In this document: piece by piece, positions 51,501 to 64,000 of the stretch
Position numbering within the stretch: the stretch's first letter is position 1
Layout: each line of letters begins with the position of its first letter
From: Monarcha castaneiventris obscurior
Lineage: Eukaryota; Chordata; Aves; Passeriformes; Monarchidae
Assembly (NCBI GenBank): GCA_026261815.1
Contig: JAMPIT010000476.1
Span: 3,313,501-3,377,500 of the forward strand
DNA length: 64,000 nt
Direction of reading: 5' to 3'
Made by a program: the position numbers and the translations under genes
Notes under the pieces: generated by a model
What the model was told of the DNA's origin: nothing
What the model saw: the letters and a program-made list of their open reading frames with translations, nothing else
Databases searched by the model: none

Positions 51501-52870
51501 CTTGATGGGTCTCGTGGTCTTTGTAACAACTAAAACTTGAATGAGAATATCAAGGTAGTGTCTTGTGTCTTCTCTGTAAGACTTTGCTGCTTCCATGTTT
51601 CCTCCTCCTCTGCTGTCACAAGCAGCACAGCATCTGAGCCACTGCACTGGAGCATGTAGCAGACAGAAATCTTTTGTGCTTCCAAGGGAAAATTGGTGTC
51701 AGGGGTATTTAATGACAATATCCTCCACATCTCCAGTTTTCTGCAGCCCTCCCTCTTCCTGAGCCAAAAAAGAATTTATGTTTCCTTTCTCTCTCCTCCA
51801 CACTTAACCCAGCCACTGATGACACTCAAGGGGAGTATTTGCCCTTCCCAGAATTGTGCTGTTTGGGCAGAGAAGACCAGTATTGCCAAAGTTATTGCAG
51901 AATGTGTTTGGAAAATTTTCTGGTGGAGAGATTTTTATTGCAATGCTTTTCAGCATAGTAGCAGTTTATTTGTCATGTTCATGACTAACTACAGAAACAC
52001 TTTTAAAAGATGTTTCATTTTGACTTAATCATCCCATCTTTTATGTATTTAATAAATATGCAATGTAACAAGCAGTTCCATGAGTGTTGGAACAAATGGA
52101 GAAAGATTTTTCAGAGCATAAGAGAACTTTATGTTTCATAAAAAGACTGTAACTAAGGAAAGCATTGTGAAGAACTGTCTCATTAACCAATATGGGATCC
52201 TAACATGAGAGAAAAATTAACAGATTTACCGGATGCTATGGGGGGTGGGTTTAATATTGCAGAATCAATAGACAGAATAAAATTTCAATTCAAAAATAGC
52301 AACCTAAATGAAGGTCTATCCAAGACTTGGTCATCCTCATTTTTTCTTTAATGTGAATTCTGTGTTGCAAAAGTGAGTTTTAACTTTATACATTCCTTTA
52401 AAGGGGTTGTTTGCCATGGTATTTTGCAAAATTTATGGGAATTTATTATTACTAATCCATTTCAAAATATAGTTTAAAGACAACAGTAAGTTCAAAATTA
52501 TTTACAGAGTGATGATTAACTTATTTCCTTAGGAAATCAGGCCAAAATCAAGTGATACTATTAAAATCACCACAGAACAATCAGTACTTCCAGTAATGTC
52601 ACAGCAGGACTAATGAGGTCCGACTTAAATCTCTTCCTTTAAAAAGCAATCCAATATTTATTTTTTAATTTGGTTTCAAATATATTCAGAATTTTAACTG
52701 CTGTTTGTAATTTACCTTGGAATAAAACTTCAAAGTTTTGGGCAGGGAGACTATTCAGGTATTTTAGTGTTATTTTTGAAGGATTAAGTTACTGAACTTG
52801 ATCATGTTTTTTGCTTAGTCAATCATTTTGTGTCTTAAAGGTGTTGAGAATGCACCTCTAAAACAAAAAT
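48541..52870. other. AT-rich non-coding DNA
   Basis: No gene is recognised. The part 48690-48960 is dense in homeodomain-type cores ('catcaattaatttgc', 'tctcattaatatttc'). An A-rich run ('gttagaaaaaaaaaattaa') lies near 49493. The open frame 51693-52028 (111 codons) has no recognisable content. Confidence 0.5.
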
Positions 52871-52890
52871 TTATATATATATATATAATA
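52871..52890. repeat. (TA)n dinucleotide microsatellite
   Basis: About nine TA units ('ttatatatatatatatataa') form a short simple repeat in AT-rich DNA. Confidence 0.92.
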
Positions 52891-54594
52891 ACAAGTGCCT
52901 TTCTGCTTCAGCAGCCCCTAGTATTTACAGAATAATAAAAATGCATTCATTAATAGTAAAATAAATAACAAAGATAAGCTTGCTTTTCTAAAGACCTCAG
53001 ACTAAGTCACAGATAAGTGATTGTGTGTCCAGAAACAGGAAGAAAGCAGAGGATGAGAGAATTATTTATCTACACTTTGGACAACAAAGAACTACAGAAT
53101 TCAAATGCAGGTTTTGAAATTCCCCAGCTCTTGCTTTAGCTACTAGACTAGAGAATCATAGGGAAGAAGCCCTGGTCCACAGAGAAATCGTACATTTCCT
53201 TCATCACCTAAAATGAATGTCACACTTTTGGATTAGAGCATCCAGGTAAGCATTTATTGCATTGGAAATTAATGTTTTTCAGCCAAATAAAAAAATTCTC
53301 CAAAGAAAAAGCAAACAGGAGGTAGTGTTTGTTCCCATGATGGAGATGCCATTAAGTCATCTTTATGCCCAGAGGATGGTGCATGCCCCTATTAGAGGCA
53401 TGTTGCTATCCTGTGTCTAACAATGGATGGATGTCCAGCCAGTGCTGCTGAAGAACTGCAGGGGACCCCAGGAAGGAAAGTTCCTTAGTGACAAATTCAC
53501 AGCTAAAGTTCAATGCAAGTAAGTGAAGATGATACAGCCAGGAGAAAAACTATCCCAACATTATTATGGAATTATAGTCTTTCAACTGACAGTGACATAG
53601 GAATGAGGTTTTCATATTACAACATATACCTCTGTGAAAACATCAGCTCAGTGCTCAGTAGTGGTTAGAAAGCAAACTTAAAGTTAGAAATCATTGAAAA
53701 GTAATGAAGAGTGGGACAGACGATGCTATAATGCCAGTGCATAAAACAGAGCCTGCTTCCTCTCCAGAAGCACACTGTGGAGATGGAAAAGCATGGGGAA
53801 AGGCTATAGGAGGCTGAATCAGATGCATGGAACTGCTTTTGTAAAAGGAGCAACTGAGCAGATTAGTATTTCTCTGTTTGAGAAAGAGACAACTGAGGGC
53901 TGAATAGAGGGAGTCCTGTAATATTGTGAGTGGAAAGGAGGCAGTGAATAGACATTGATTGTTCACTGCTGCTTCCAATACAAAGGGGGAAGGAAGAGAG
54001 AGGGGAAGAAATCAAATAAATTTGTAGGGCTGGGATCAGATCAATCATCTTTGCACAATGTAGTGTAGTGAGATATTTCTTCATATAACGTGTATTTAAG
54101 CTATAAATTTCTTTCCAAAGAAGTCAGCAGACGCTAAAATACTATGTGGGTTGAAAAACAATGGACAAAATGACTAAAGAAATTCCACGGGTCCCACTAA
54201 AAGCAAAGATCTCTGCTTCAGGACATATCTACCACACTTTTTTTTAGCTTTGAGAAATCCCTCAAAGGCAGAAGAATATTCAGAGGACACACTGCTGTGT
54301 GCTTGCTCAGGCCTCTAGTCCATCTGTGCTCCTGCAGACGTTGGTCACCACCATCACAGCCACAAAGTGCTGCCCCAGACTGACCTTGCTCTGACTCTAT
54401 CCTTGTTTCTAGACAGAAACTCTTCCAAGAGCCAGAGGCATTACTCAGCTAGGAGCTATCTTGTTCTGTTTTTCTCACACCTCAGATTTCTGACAAATCT
54501 CTTAATCCTTTAGAGTAAATTAGGTGATAGAAAAATGTTCAGTAGAACAGCCTTCTTTATCATTGTTTGTGTATATGGGAGAGAAAGTGAAATG
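52891..54594. other. Non-coding DNA
   Basis: Nothing is recognised. Overlapping minus-strand frames (53665-54084) read through a purine-rich plus strand and show no domain. Confidence 0.55.
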
Positions 54595-54620
54595 GAGAGA
54601 AAGAAAGAAAGAAAGAGAGG
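54595..54620. repeat. (GAAA)n-type purine repeat
   Basis: 'gagagaaagaaagaaagaaa' followed by 'gagagggac' is a short tetranucleotide purine repeat. Confidence 0.92.
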
Positions 54621-54679
54621 GACACAAGTTGTTGACATTTTAAATATTAAAAAAAGGGCCTGTGATCCCTTTATCAGGA

Positions 54680-54766
54680 AAAACTGCAAGTCAGATCATC
54701 AGTGGGTAAACTGGAACAGTCCCATTGCAATCAATAGAACTGCACTATTTGGCCTAGCAGGGGATT
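54680..54766. repeat. Possible second copy of an old palindromic repeat
   Basis: 'gtaaactggaacagtcccat' runs into a centre 'tgcaatcaatag' and then 'aactgcactatttgg', an imperfect inverted repeat. Its order (a 'gtaaactgg-acag-cccattg' arm and its decayed complement) resembles an amniote repeat in which 'ccattgacttcaatgg' is the centre, and so is akin to the hairpin at 27777. The similarity is weak, and the call rests on pattern memory only. Confidence 0.3.
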
Positions 54767-56642
54767 TAACCTGAGTTTCTTAGAAATGAATGGCTCTTAG
54801 ATTTGCAAAAGGAAGTTGCTGACACACAGAGCACTGCAAAATTCTTCAATTTGTTCAGCTGGTTATACATTTCACTGTAAGTCAGATCTCAGATCCATCT
54901 CCTCTCTCACCCATTAATTTTGCTCTAAACCTGACCTTGTTTGTCCCTTGACCCTGCTTTGCCACAGTTCACAGTAATTCTTTTATTTCTGCAGCTCCAT
55001 CTATCTTACAATCTCTGCCTCCTTTCTTACTTGGGTCCTGTGTACTATAAAATACCCACTAAATTTTCTTGTGCTGCATAGTGTGCCAAATTGCCTCATG
55101 AAGGACACTCCATAAAATGCTGTTCTGACAACACTATCAAATGTACTACACAGTTTATATAAAACTAATTTTGTGCTTCAACATGTGAACACCAATTCTT
55201 CCAAACAAGATTATTCTAATTAAAATTCCAGCTCAAGTAGAAAAAAAACCACACAAAAAACCACCAACAACAACAACAGAGATTGTCAGTGTTGGTGCTG
55301 TACAGAAGTACTGGGAATAATCAAGTGAACATTGCATTAATGGCTTTGCAAACAAGCAGTTCACAGCAGAAGGCACTAAAGCAGTTTTCAGACACTCTGT
55401 CAGTTTACAGCTTAAACTCTCCTGTATTTCCAATTTTCTCTATGTGTCAGCAGGTTTTCTACATCTACTTATCATATTTGATTTTGGGAGAAGGTGGCAG
55501 TTGGAAAGTCTGGTTGATTTGAAATATTTACTTCACATCTTTCCTAATGCAGAAAATACCACTACAGACAGACAGACTGAGATTCTCCACCTGCTACATG
55601 AAGTTCTATAAGGTGAGTAAAGCAAACCAAATTGCTGTCAAATCCACCTTAATGATCCTTGTTCTAATTACATCTTTTATAAGGTACTTAAAATTAACTT
55701 AAAAAGTTAATTTATACTTGGTACATAGGTGTGTAAAAAATGTTTGAGTAGCAGTCCTCATGGGATTAGCAAATTTAATTTTAGGTTCATTGGTGCTTCC
55801 ATCTTCAGTGGGTACCATTAGGTTTGGTGGTTCAGAAGCTCTTGATAAGACACAGGATTCACTGCTCTAGTAGGCACCAAGAGTGTGACACAGCCAGTGC
55901 ACGAGCGAGGGAATAGTGTAGGAAAGAGAGGAGTGGCGGAGCAAACTGCATGTGTGCAAAGCTCCAGAAAATGGAACCCCTGGTGTAAGACAGTCCTCGA
56001 GTCCAGGGGCTGCCAGAGTTACCAGGACAATGGCTCTGCTCTCTTTTCCAAGGTCATGCAGTGCACCCCCTCATCAGGTCTCAACACCCCCTCCTCCTGC
56101 TGTGAAAATTCAGTTATTCACTCTCTTGTGAATTCATAAAGTATAACCCTGCAGCATGCCCAGCTGTGTCCTACAGGGAAGCACACACACACCCAGGACA
56201 GCACCAGACATAGTTCAGGTAACAGAAATAGTGTCCCTGCTTCAGCAGCAAGAAATGCCTGAGCTAATTAACCCTGTTGCTTCTCAGTAGGATAAATGAG
56301 CCTCTGCAGAGCTCTGGCAGCTTTTCTGCCCCTCATTCCAGGATAGGGGGGGCACACAAAGCCTGCTCAGCAGGTCTTACAGAGACCAGGCCCCAGAAGA
56401 GATTCATTGTGATTTCATGTGATATGAGCCCGCTTTTCTGAAACACAAAGATTCATTTCTTTAAAGTGCAAAACCTGGTGTAAAATCACTGAAACCCATA
56501 TAGCTTTTTTATTCTTCTAAGGGCTCACCAGCCCACCTAAACACATTGCTAAAGCATCCCATGCTGATTGTAGTCTTTGTCCATTCTGGGGGCTAGGGGA
56601 AGCATCCTTCCTAACCCCTGTTATCTTAGAAGGTCAGGACTT
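54767..56642. other. Non-coding DNA, GC-richer after about 55880
   Basis: Apart from the candidate exon at 55553 no gene is recognised. 55880-56400 is GC-richer, with CpGs in 'gcacgagcgagggaat' and 'gtggcggagc', a short (CA)n run at about 56186 ('cacacacacac') and a G7 run at about 56346. The open frame 55885-56139 has no recognisable domain. Confidence 0.45.
55553..55612 (+). CDS. Candidate 60-base exon, gene unknown
   Basis: A good acceptor ('catctttcctaatgcag') and a consensus donor (AAG|gtgagt) bracket 60 bases. Frame 1 is open (KIPLQTDRLRFSTCYMKFYK), phase 0 to 0. Frame 3 would read ENTTTDRQTEILHLLHEVL and then stop within the segment. The two readings cannot both be real, and neither is recognised. 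Splice-like pairs of this quality also occur by chance. Confidence 0.18.
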
Positions 56643-56691
56643 GCTTTCCCATCCATGTTGCTGCTTTCCCATCCATGTTGCTGCTTTCCCC
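56643..56691. repeat. 20-bp tandem repeat, about 2.4 copies
   Basis: 'gctttcccatccatgttgct' occurs twice without change (56643, 56663), followed by the start of a third copy at 56683. The exact identity suggests a recent duplication. Confidence 0.95.
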
Positions 56692-58733
56692 TTTTCTTTT
56701 ATGTTTTGTAACTATGTTTTACAAGCTCCCTTTCATTCAAAGTACACACTACAGGATACTGCTTGTGTTACACGTGTACTGGGAAGTGCACTGTCAGCTA
56801 ACAATTTGTCAAATTTCCAGACAATTTCCAGGCACTCAATATCCTGGACAAATTGGCACTTGTCACTTCTTCCGAAATCTGGTTGGAAAAGGCAATCATG
56901 TTCACAGAAATCCAATCCTATGGTGGCCAGCTGGCACTGTTATCCTTTCTGTACTTCCTGGAAACACTTCCATTAGCAAAAAGGAACCCCAGACATTGGT
57001 CTCTCAGAGGCAGATTGTTACTAGCTGCTGAGGAAGAGCAGCAAACCAGTGAAGAAAATCAAGCAGTTCTCAGTAGCTCATCAAGTAACCCTTGCATTCC
57101 AGAATCATTCTAAAGAATATCAAAGGTGCAAATGTAAACTTAAACTTTTGCTGCTGCCTGCCATTGTGGGTCTTTGGAAGATCACACTAGTGAACACTTT
57201 GTGTGGTTTAGCACATTGCAAATTGCAGCAATGTGGCAGCTGGGCTAACCCCCAGGTAGCTGTGCTAAGGACCCCTGGTGTGTTCACCCTATGTTATCAT
57301 TCTCCCTGAAATGAAATAACAGTTTTACAAGAGTTTCTGAAGATTGACAATCTTTAGCAGTTACTAAATGCAATGGATGCTTGGAACAAGGGAAAATGGA
57401 ATTAAATTTACATCTCAGAAGGAGTTGTATTTGATAAACCCTTGATGATTATAGCTGAACAAAGTTTAACAAAGAATAATGGCAGATTTCAGTTAATTGT
57501 AAACACAACCGTGTTGTTTGGATAGGATTTTGTTTATTTTTCACTATATTATCTTGGGTTTATAGAGGAAAAACAAATTATACACTAGTGTAGGGATTTC
57601 AGTTAGATTTTCCAGTGCTAATCTGGCAGAGATTTGTTTCTTCACCAGGCATCCTTGACAGAGGAGGGGCTGAAAGGGCAGGAGAACCTCCCAAATTCTA
57701 CCCCACTTGGGCTGGATTGCAAGTTCAGCTCAAGACATGTGTTGTGATTTTAGCAAATCCTGTGTGAAGCATCAATTTTATTACAGAATTGAATCATGAG
57801 ATAAAATGGGGTTTAGCTTTGTTTTTTTTAATCAACTGAGGAAAATACCTGGAGCCAGGTAAATTTTAAAGCCAGTTCTGCCAGCAATAAGAAGCTCCAT
57901 ACTCATTCAGACAGTGCCCCAGAGATTTGACTCACACCTGTATTGTTTCATGTAAGTTGTCAAGAAGAAAAAGGAAAAAAATTATTATGCTTGAGAGTTT
58001 AACCCCTGGGTCAGATTATAGGCGAGAAGGAGAAAAAAATCTACTTCAACAGGTTTAAGCAGTACAATAAATCTGTTGTGACAGATATTTGACAGCCATG
58101 TTCTTACTGCCCTCTTTCTGTTTGAGTAGATGGGAAGGAAAGCAATGCTTATTGAAGGTCACTTTGGAACAAATAAGCAATCAAAACAATCAGAAAATTG
58201 ATATGATTTTGTTGGAGCAGCTAAGGGCCTGTCTGTGTGAGTTTAATAGATCTGAAATGTAGCTCACTATTTACCTTTTAAACCCGCCAGGTTACTTGCC
58301 CACTGTTACTACAAATCAAGGTACTAAAATATATATTTTAAAGAAATCCTTTCTCTACCCATGAATATGAATATTAAAATACTCCTGGAAACACAGTGCC
58401 TGGGAGCAATTCTGTGATGCTTTTTCTATGTCAGGCAATTAACAACAGAAGTTCATTTTAAGACGAAGTAATTCTAATTGAGTATCATTCATGAACATTG
58501 CAATAGGATGGAAACAACCACGGCATTTGGAGCAGAAGAGACTCTCCTTCTGCAAGTTGTACATCCCATTAAGCAAACACAAACAGGATGTCCCTGTCAG
58601 GACTGTTGGTTCATATCTGCTGAAGACTATGGAGCTGTAAGGATTTGCATCAGCAGATGTGAATCCAGATCCTGATTCAGATCCCCAACAGTTTATTGTT
58701 ATTTTAGGTTTTGCTAGCTGCATAATTTTAGGT
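56692..58733. other. AT-rich non-coding DNA
   Basis: No gene is recognised. Overlapping plus-strand frames in all three phases between 56641 and 57309 reflect few stop codons by chance and are not supported as coding. Confidence 0.5.
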
Positions 58734-58768
58734 GGGGGGGGAAAAAAAAAAAAAACAAAAAACAAAAC
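58734..58768 (+). repeat. G8-A14 homopolymer junction with A-rich tail
   Basis: Eight G are directly followed by fourteen A, then 'caaaaaacaaaac'. An A-rich tail like this can mark the end of a retroposed sequence, but the upstream 150 bases match nothing I know. Confidence 0.9.
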
Positions 58769-59861
58769 ATTGCTACCGAAAAAAGAAATATTAAATCATT
58801 TCAGGAGAAAATTTGAAAGTCATGGTGAATTCCTTCATTCAGTACTTCAGGTAACATTCTGATCCTACAGTGTCTGTTATAAGGTTGGAGGATTAAACAG
58901 CCAGGAAGAAATGTTTTTTAAAAAAAATTATTGTGTCTGTAGATGCAAGAAGAACAAAAGGGAGGAAGACAATAATAACCCTGCTGGGCCAAAACAAAGG
59001 TTCAATTAACATCAAAAACCAACTCTTTACACTTACAAGAAAAATACCCAGAAGAAAAAAGAATGGAAGAACTAGATTTGATACATAGGTGCTCTCCAAA
59101 TTCCAACAATTTTCATCTCAAGGATTTCCTGATTTGAATATTGTACAAGAGCTGGGCTGTCCAGCTCCTCTACAAATGTTACCAGTTTCCCAATGTATCC
59201 ATAGGAAGAAGGAAAGATGGTAAATGTTCTAGGACTTTATAGCCAGCCAGCCTCACAAAACAAAGCAGATTTAAAAATAAGGCAATCCTAACAGTGCTGC
59301 AACAGTGCCTTTTTTTGTAACAGCAAAAAATAAGAAAAATGTATCAAAGATACTGTATATGAAGTGATTTTAAAGTTTTACAGGAGTCCAGGAATATTAG
59401 ACTCTGGATTTCAGAGAGATTTAGGACACTTATTTGCTTTGAGTATTTTAATGGTGTTTCTGACACTTCCGATATTTCTTTGGGACAAGAATATACACAT
59501 CACACTCTGATGATGATTTCCCAATCATTTTGCTAGTGTAATGGAGGTTTCTGCAGGCATGTCAAAAGCTAAGAGGATGTGGAGAAGTAGACAAACTGTT
59601 TTCCTTAGCAGTGATCCTTCCCGCCTCATTTTGGAGTTCATCTGTGGGACAATGTAGCCAAGTTTTCACTACAGGGACCATGTGAGGAATTTGAAGCAAA
59701 AATTCAGTTTTTGATATTACCAAGCCATCATTTTTATGCAGAAACCAACAACACTTAGGTTCCCAGGAGACCACAGAATCTACAAAACAGCACACAGAGC
59801 AGTACAGTCAGAAGTATTCTCCAAGGTGAGAGTCTGTTGTCAGTCTTGCTCCTAAACTGCA
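58769..59861. other. Non-coding DNA
   Basis: Nothing is recognised. The frames at 58893-59099 and 59562-59795 (minus) show no domain. Confidence 0.55.
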
Positions 59862-59970
59862 ATCACAGAATCTTTTAGGTTGGAAAAATAGAGTTCCAAG
59901 ATCTTAGAGTCCAACCATTAACCCAGCCCTGCCAAGCCCTCCACTAAACCATGGCTCTATGTCTGTATAA
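59862..59970 (-). mobile_element. CR1 LINE 3'-end fragment, minus strand
   Basis: 'caatcacagaatcttttagg' is followed by 'ttggaaaaatagagttccaa', 'gatcttagagtccaaccatt' and 'aacccagccctgcc', the reverse complement of a CR1 terminus including one octamer unit ('cacagaat'). Only about 110 bases remain, and it fades after 'ccactaaaccatggc'. Confidence 0.87.
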
Positions 59971-62900
59971 TAAGAGCTGGGTTTGTCTCCTAATTAAATA
60001 TGAGCTGATATTACCATTTCTTTTCATCCTAACACTGCTTCTTTAATATTTATATCTGAAATTCCTCTACAGTATATCACTTTCAAGTGGGGAAAACTGA
60101 AAGAAAGATTTAAGAATAGCAAATTATGTTGTAATTTGTATTGCTTGTTTGAAGGAGCAAAAAGAATTAGTTTATATAGAGTTAGAAAATTGATATCTAA
60201 AACTTATTCATCAGACTTGGATAAAGAGAAGACATTAATTCCCATTTGAAAAATTCTATATTTTGAATTGTTTTGTCAGCATCACAATGACGTGTAGGAC
60301 ACCAATCAGCCATTTAACAACAGAAATAATTCTTGATTTTTCAAAATTATGTTTTCAAACTCACTGCATATGTTTCCTCAAAGACTCATTAGGGGATTTG
60401 TGATGGATACAATTTCATTTTGCTGTACTCCAAAGGCTGAAAATTTGATACAAGTGCTCCTTATGCCACATTTTGAAGAAAGATGGAACACCTCAGGGGG
60501 CTATTCTGGATCAGACTGCAGTTTATTGTATAACTGTAGCTTGTCAACTTTTTGTCATCACATCCAGTACTTAATTTTAAGCTTGCACATTTCCTTATGA
60601 ACAGCTTACTGTAACCTTGATAACTATTCACTTTCTGTTGATGGCTCTTGAGCAGCTTACAGCATAACCAAATCCAGAGTGCACGATTAATATTTTATAA
60701 AGATATCTACTGTCACCTATTTAACATTCATAATGTTCTGTGAATGCACCTTAAAATGCGTATTAACATTTTACAGATGTTGTGCTACTACTAACATACA
60801 TTTATATACAATTTTAATCCTTCTTAAGTCATAGAGCATTGAACCAGTATTACAAAAACACATGCAGAAAGTTGGTGCATGTTCAAAAGATCACATCACA
60901 AAGCCATTCGTCATTTGAACTTCCCATGCACACCACATTTGGGTTGATAACTAAGCCACAGCATAAGGGAAGGGTAAATTTGTGCAGTGAGACTGACTGG
61001 AAGGACTGATTCTATTTTATAATACCCTGGCTAACAGATTCCATGGGGCTCTGTCAGGCTGGGAAACTGCAGCGAGCCTGTGAAAAACAAGACCTAAACC
61101 CAATGATCATCTGTGGGTGATTTTCATTGTTCTTTTTCTCCCATTAAAGAAATTTTTTGTAAGCTTTGACTTAGTTCAGAGTCAAAGCTTTGGTTTAATC
61201 CAACCATACAGTTAAATTTGTAATGTCCATAGCTGGGAAAAAACCCAGTTATTAAATGATGTACAGGAATTTGGGAAATGATCAGTCAGCATAGAAAGGT
61301 TTAACATTATTAAGAATAAAAGAGAGTAAAAAGCACATTTTTGGTAAGAGTGGGGAAAGTGACGATATAAAGTATATTTTTACTTTATGATCTTGCCTTT
61401 TTTTGTCCAAAAATGAGATAATTTTCACATCTAATATATGCAATTAGGACAAAGATATGAAAAAGTTAATCCTTGAGAAGATTTTTATCAAAAACTTTTG
61501 ACTACTATTCACCTCTCAACTCAAAGTCATGGGATCTAAAGTTGCATGAATAATTGATGCCTCAGTTCAGAGTTCTTACTTTCTCTATTTTTCTTGTCCA
61601 ATGAATAATTCATTATTTTTTGCAAAGTGGAGCACTTTAAATAGGAAAGATTAAGAGAAAGCCATTCTCAAATACTCCATATCACTTAATTTGGAAAAGC
61701 AATATACCTAAGTTCATGTCCCCTGGCTGAACGTGGCAGGCAGCAGGGCTGGAGCCTTCTCAGAAGGTGTGTGAGTAGGAGGAACACCAATACCTCTGCT
61801 CTAGTCCTCGTCACTGTGCCTGAGCCTCTTGGACTAACACCTGTCAAACATTCCATTTCAATTGTTTTCCAGCTCTATTATCTTCCTTTGCCTAATTTTT
61901 TTCAGTGCAGCTGGGTCAAGATGGCAAAGAGTTTGTACTGCATTCAACTTTTTAATGATGTAATCTTTAGCAGTACTTCATAAACAGTGATTTTACATGT
62001 GTTAGTATTTCATCTGTCTACTTTCTATTATTTCTTATGAGACATTTTTGTCAGAATGACTAAATGTTTGCAGTCCTTAGACTTCAACTGTTCATTATTA
62101 TTTGAAATGTCAATAAATCCATAAGATGCATTAATTTTTGGGGCATTCAGAAAGATAAGACAGAAGATATTGCCTCTTAGATCCCATCCTACGTTGACTG
62201 AATCCTTCTCAAGCCCTCCAAAGATAGTTTGTATTAATTAGTTTTAATTTTGATTCTATTTTTAAAACACTAACTTGGATCTTCCATGCCTCATACCTAT
62301 GTCATCTTTATGTATTTTCCTTTTGATAGTAAAGCTGAGGTCCCCAGACAACTGAAACTTGAGCCATTTAGCATAAGTTATGTGCTCTATTTATTCACAG
62401 AGAAACAGTTTGAACAGGAAAAATTGGAAAGATCCATCCCAGAATACTTAGAGGGCACAGTCTGTATATTATTTTTAATGAACAAGCAACAGTAGCTCCA
62501 ATTAAATATCTATAGAAATTTCATGCTGGTTTGAAATACCCATTGCATTCCTCAGCTAATAGGCGGTCAGCCTGAATTCCATAAAATTGCCAGCGTATTC
62601 CTTCTTTATGGTGACAGAGAGCATCCTTATTATCTGCAGCTTTTCATTCCAGTCATACTGAGGCTTAAGTGCCGGTGTTGTCACAATACAACAGCTGATA
62701 ATGGTTTTTATCACTACTTTAAACCTCCCTTGATCTTATCTAAATAATATCTTATCGGTAGCAAGGGAATTTTTTTCTTCTTCTTTTTTCATATTTACTA
62801 TATGGCAAAGATTTGCAAATCTCCAAATTTCTTTTAGTAAATGCACAACTAAAATATTCCATCTACTCGAGCAAATTTTTAATTTGGCTCCAAGTTTCAC

Positions 62901-64000
62901 AGTCCACAATGAGCACTCGAGCACCGATGGCGGCTGCTGTACCCAAAGAGAGTCCAGGAAAAGAATTCGAGAAAGGAAGGCCAGTGGCTTCTGTGACACC
63001 AGACTTCACTGCTCAGGTGTCCAAAATAATGAGCATTGCTCTGGAATTAGCTTGTCCAATTAACATAGGCTTTTAATTATTCACCCATGGCAAGTCATCC
63101 CAACAGCTCCTGAGACAAATCAACTGCAATGTTGCTGTTGGGTTTAGGCTTGGCATTAATATTCCTCTCCTGGATGGCTCTTTATGAAGATTCCCAGCAG
63201 CCAACCTGCACAAGGAACTCCCCCTGAGCTCTCAAGTACTATTTTATTGACAAAAGTTTACACACTTCATTCACACTGTCAAACTCTGAGGGGAGGGAAA
63301 ATGAGCAGGAAAAGTTACAAGTTTCTGAAATGCGACTGCTTGTTAATTGAGTGCTAAATGAAAATCCACTTGATGAAACCCCGGTTTTAAGTTCAACAGA
63401 TTGATTATAAAATAGATAATGCCCTTTAAATCTACACATTCATGCCTTTCCTGATGTGACTCTCTTTCATCCTCCTTTACTGCAGATTCCTGTTAAACAC
63501 AAGACATCTGTAACTTGAAAGAATGGAGAGCATAAGAAGAAAATAAAAAGCAGTATTTTTCTCCTTTCCTCTCTCTTCCTTCTTTGGTGAACTCAGTGGA
63601 TAGGAAAGTGAATTTAATTTTCTTTCCTTTCTTCCATAGCATTACAAAGTGCTTTACCATTATGGTATGTACAGCTATGTTTCCATTAACAGGAAACACT
63701 TCCATGGCACAAAAATAATGGAGCTACATTTATTTTAGGGTATCCCTAAGCTCACCTAAACTGCCTTAAACATGTTATGTGAGCATGTTATTGGAGTGCC
63801 TCAGAATCTATAATACATTTATTTTCTTAGCACCCTGTGTTCTAGGGTTACTATTTTCTCCCTTTTACACAGAACAACTGTTGTAAATTCAAGTTCCCGG
63901 AGCATAAGGAAATCTGGGACAGAACAGACTTCTGTTCTCAAACCTGCTTTATAAAGTTATAGCAGGCTCCAGCCATAGCAGACTTAGTAACTAACAACTA
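59971..64000. other. AT-rich non-coding DNA
   Basis: No gene is recognised. The stretch 62870-63260 is complex with several CpGs ('ctcgagcaccgatggcggc', 'gaattcgagaa') and looks like a candidate conserved element. The open frames at 61771-61983, 62286-62495 and 62736-63076 show no domain. Confidence 0.5.
61161..61190. repeat. Perfect inverted repeat (11-bp stem, 8-base loop)
   Basis: 'aagctttgact' (61161-61171) pairs exactly with 'agtcaaagctt' (61180-61190) across loop 'tagttcag'. The flanks do not extend the stem. No function is evident. Confidence 0.9.

Noticed and set aside
58734..58768. A-rich tail as evidence of a processed pseudogene
   Set aside because: No gene-like sequence lies upstream, and simple A-runs are common elsewhere in the window.

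Overview
This window looks like vertebrate nuclear DNA, most likely from a bird. It is AT-rich and poor in CpG, it has no dense coding, and its only clearly recognisable interspersed repeats are 5'-truncated CR1 LINE fragments of the avian kind, with bird-type 3' ends such as 'ggtttgggctggaagg' on one strand and 'ttccagccctatccattctgtgat' on the other. I see no bacterial-style operons, rRNA, tRNA or CRISPR. No gene could be identified by name. The window reads as intergenic DNA or one or more very long introns.

Layout. 1-6350 is unremarkable AT-rich DNA with one CR1 scrap (1676-1790), a perfect 12-bp-stem hairpin (2660-2686) and a 39-bp tandem duplication (3001-3078). 6350-6870 has a G-run followed by a GC-richer block. 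A compound trinucleotide microsatellite lies at 10548-10620, an exon-like open segment with a signal-peptide-like stretch at 11068-11250, a 37-bp x 4 minisatellite at 11617-11764, and the largest CR1 copy (about 1.06 kb, minus strand, decayed reverse transcriptase) at 12223-13285. 17955-22504 holds an ancient and a better-preserved CR1, both on the plus strand. 25726-25775 has nested palindromes of CAAAGGTTA, and 27777-27858 is a 36-bp-stem inverted repeat that looks like an old amniote palindromic repeat. More CR1 tails follow at 31262, 34373 and 59862. GC-rich islands in otherwise AT-rich DNA occur at 38040-38275, 40520-40825 (the most CpG-rich) and 48240-48540.

Candidate exons. Five short segments have good acceptor and donor signals and an uninterrupted reading frame: 11068-11250, 36313-36368, 45217-45273 and 55553-55612 on plus, and 33852-33930 on minus. 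They may be real exons of unidentified genes or chance pseudo-exons, which are common in long introns. All are given low confidence. Almost every other open frame (60-147 codons) is of a size expected by chance in this much DNA.
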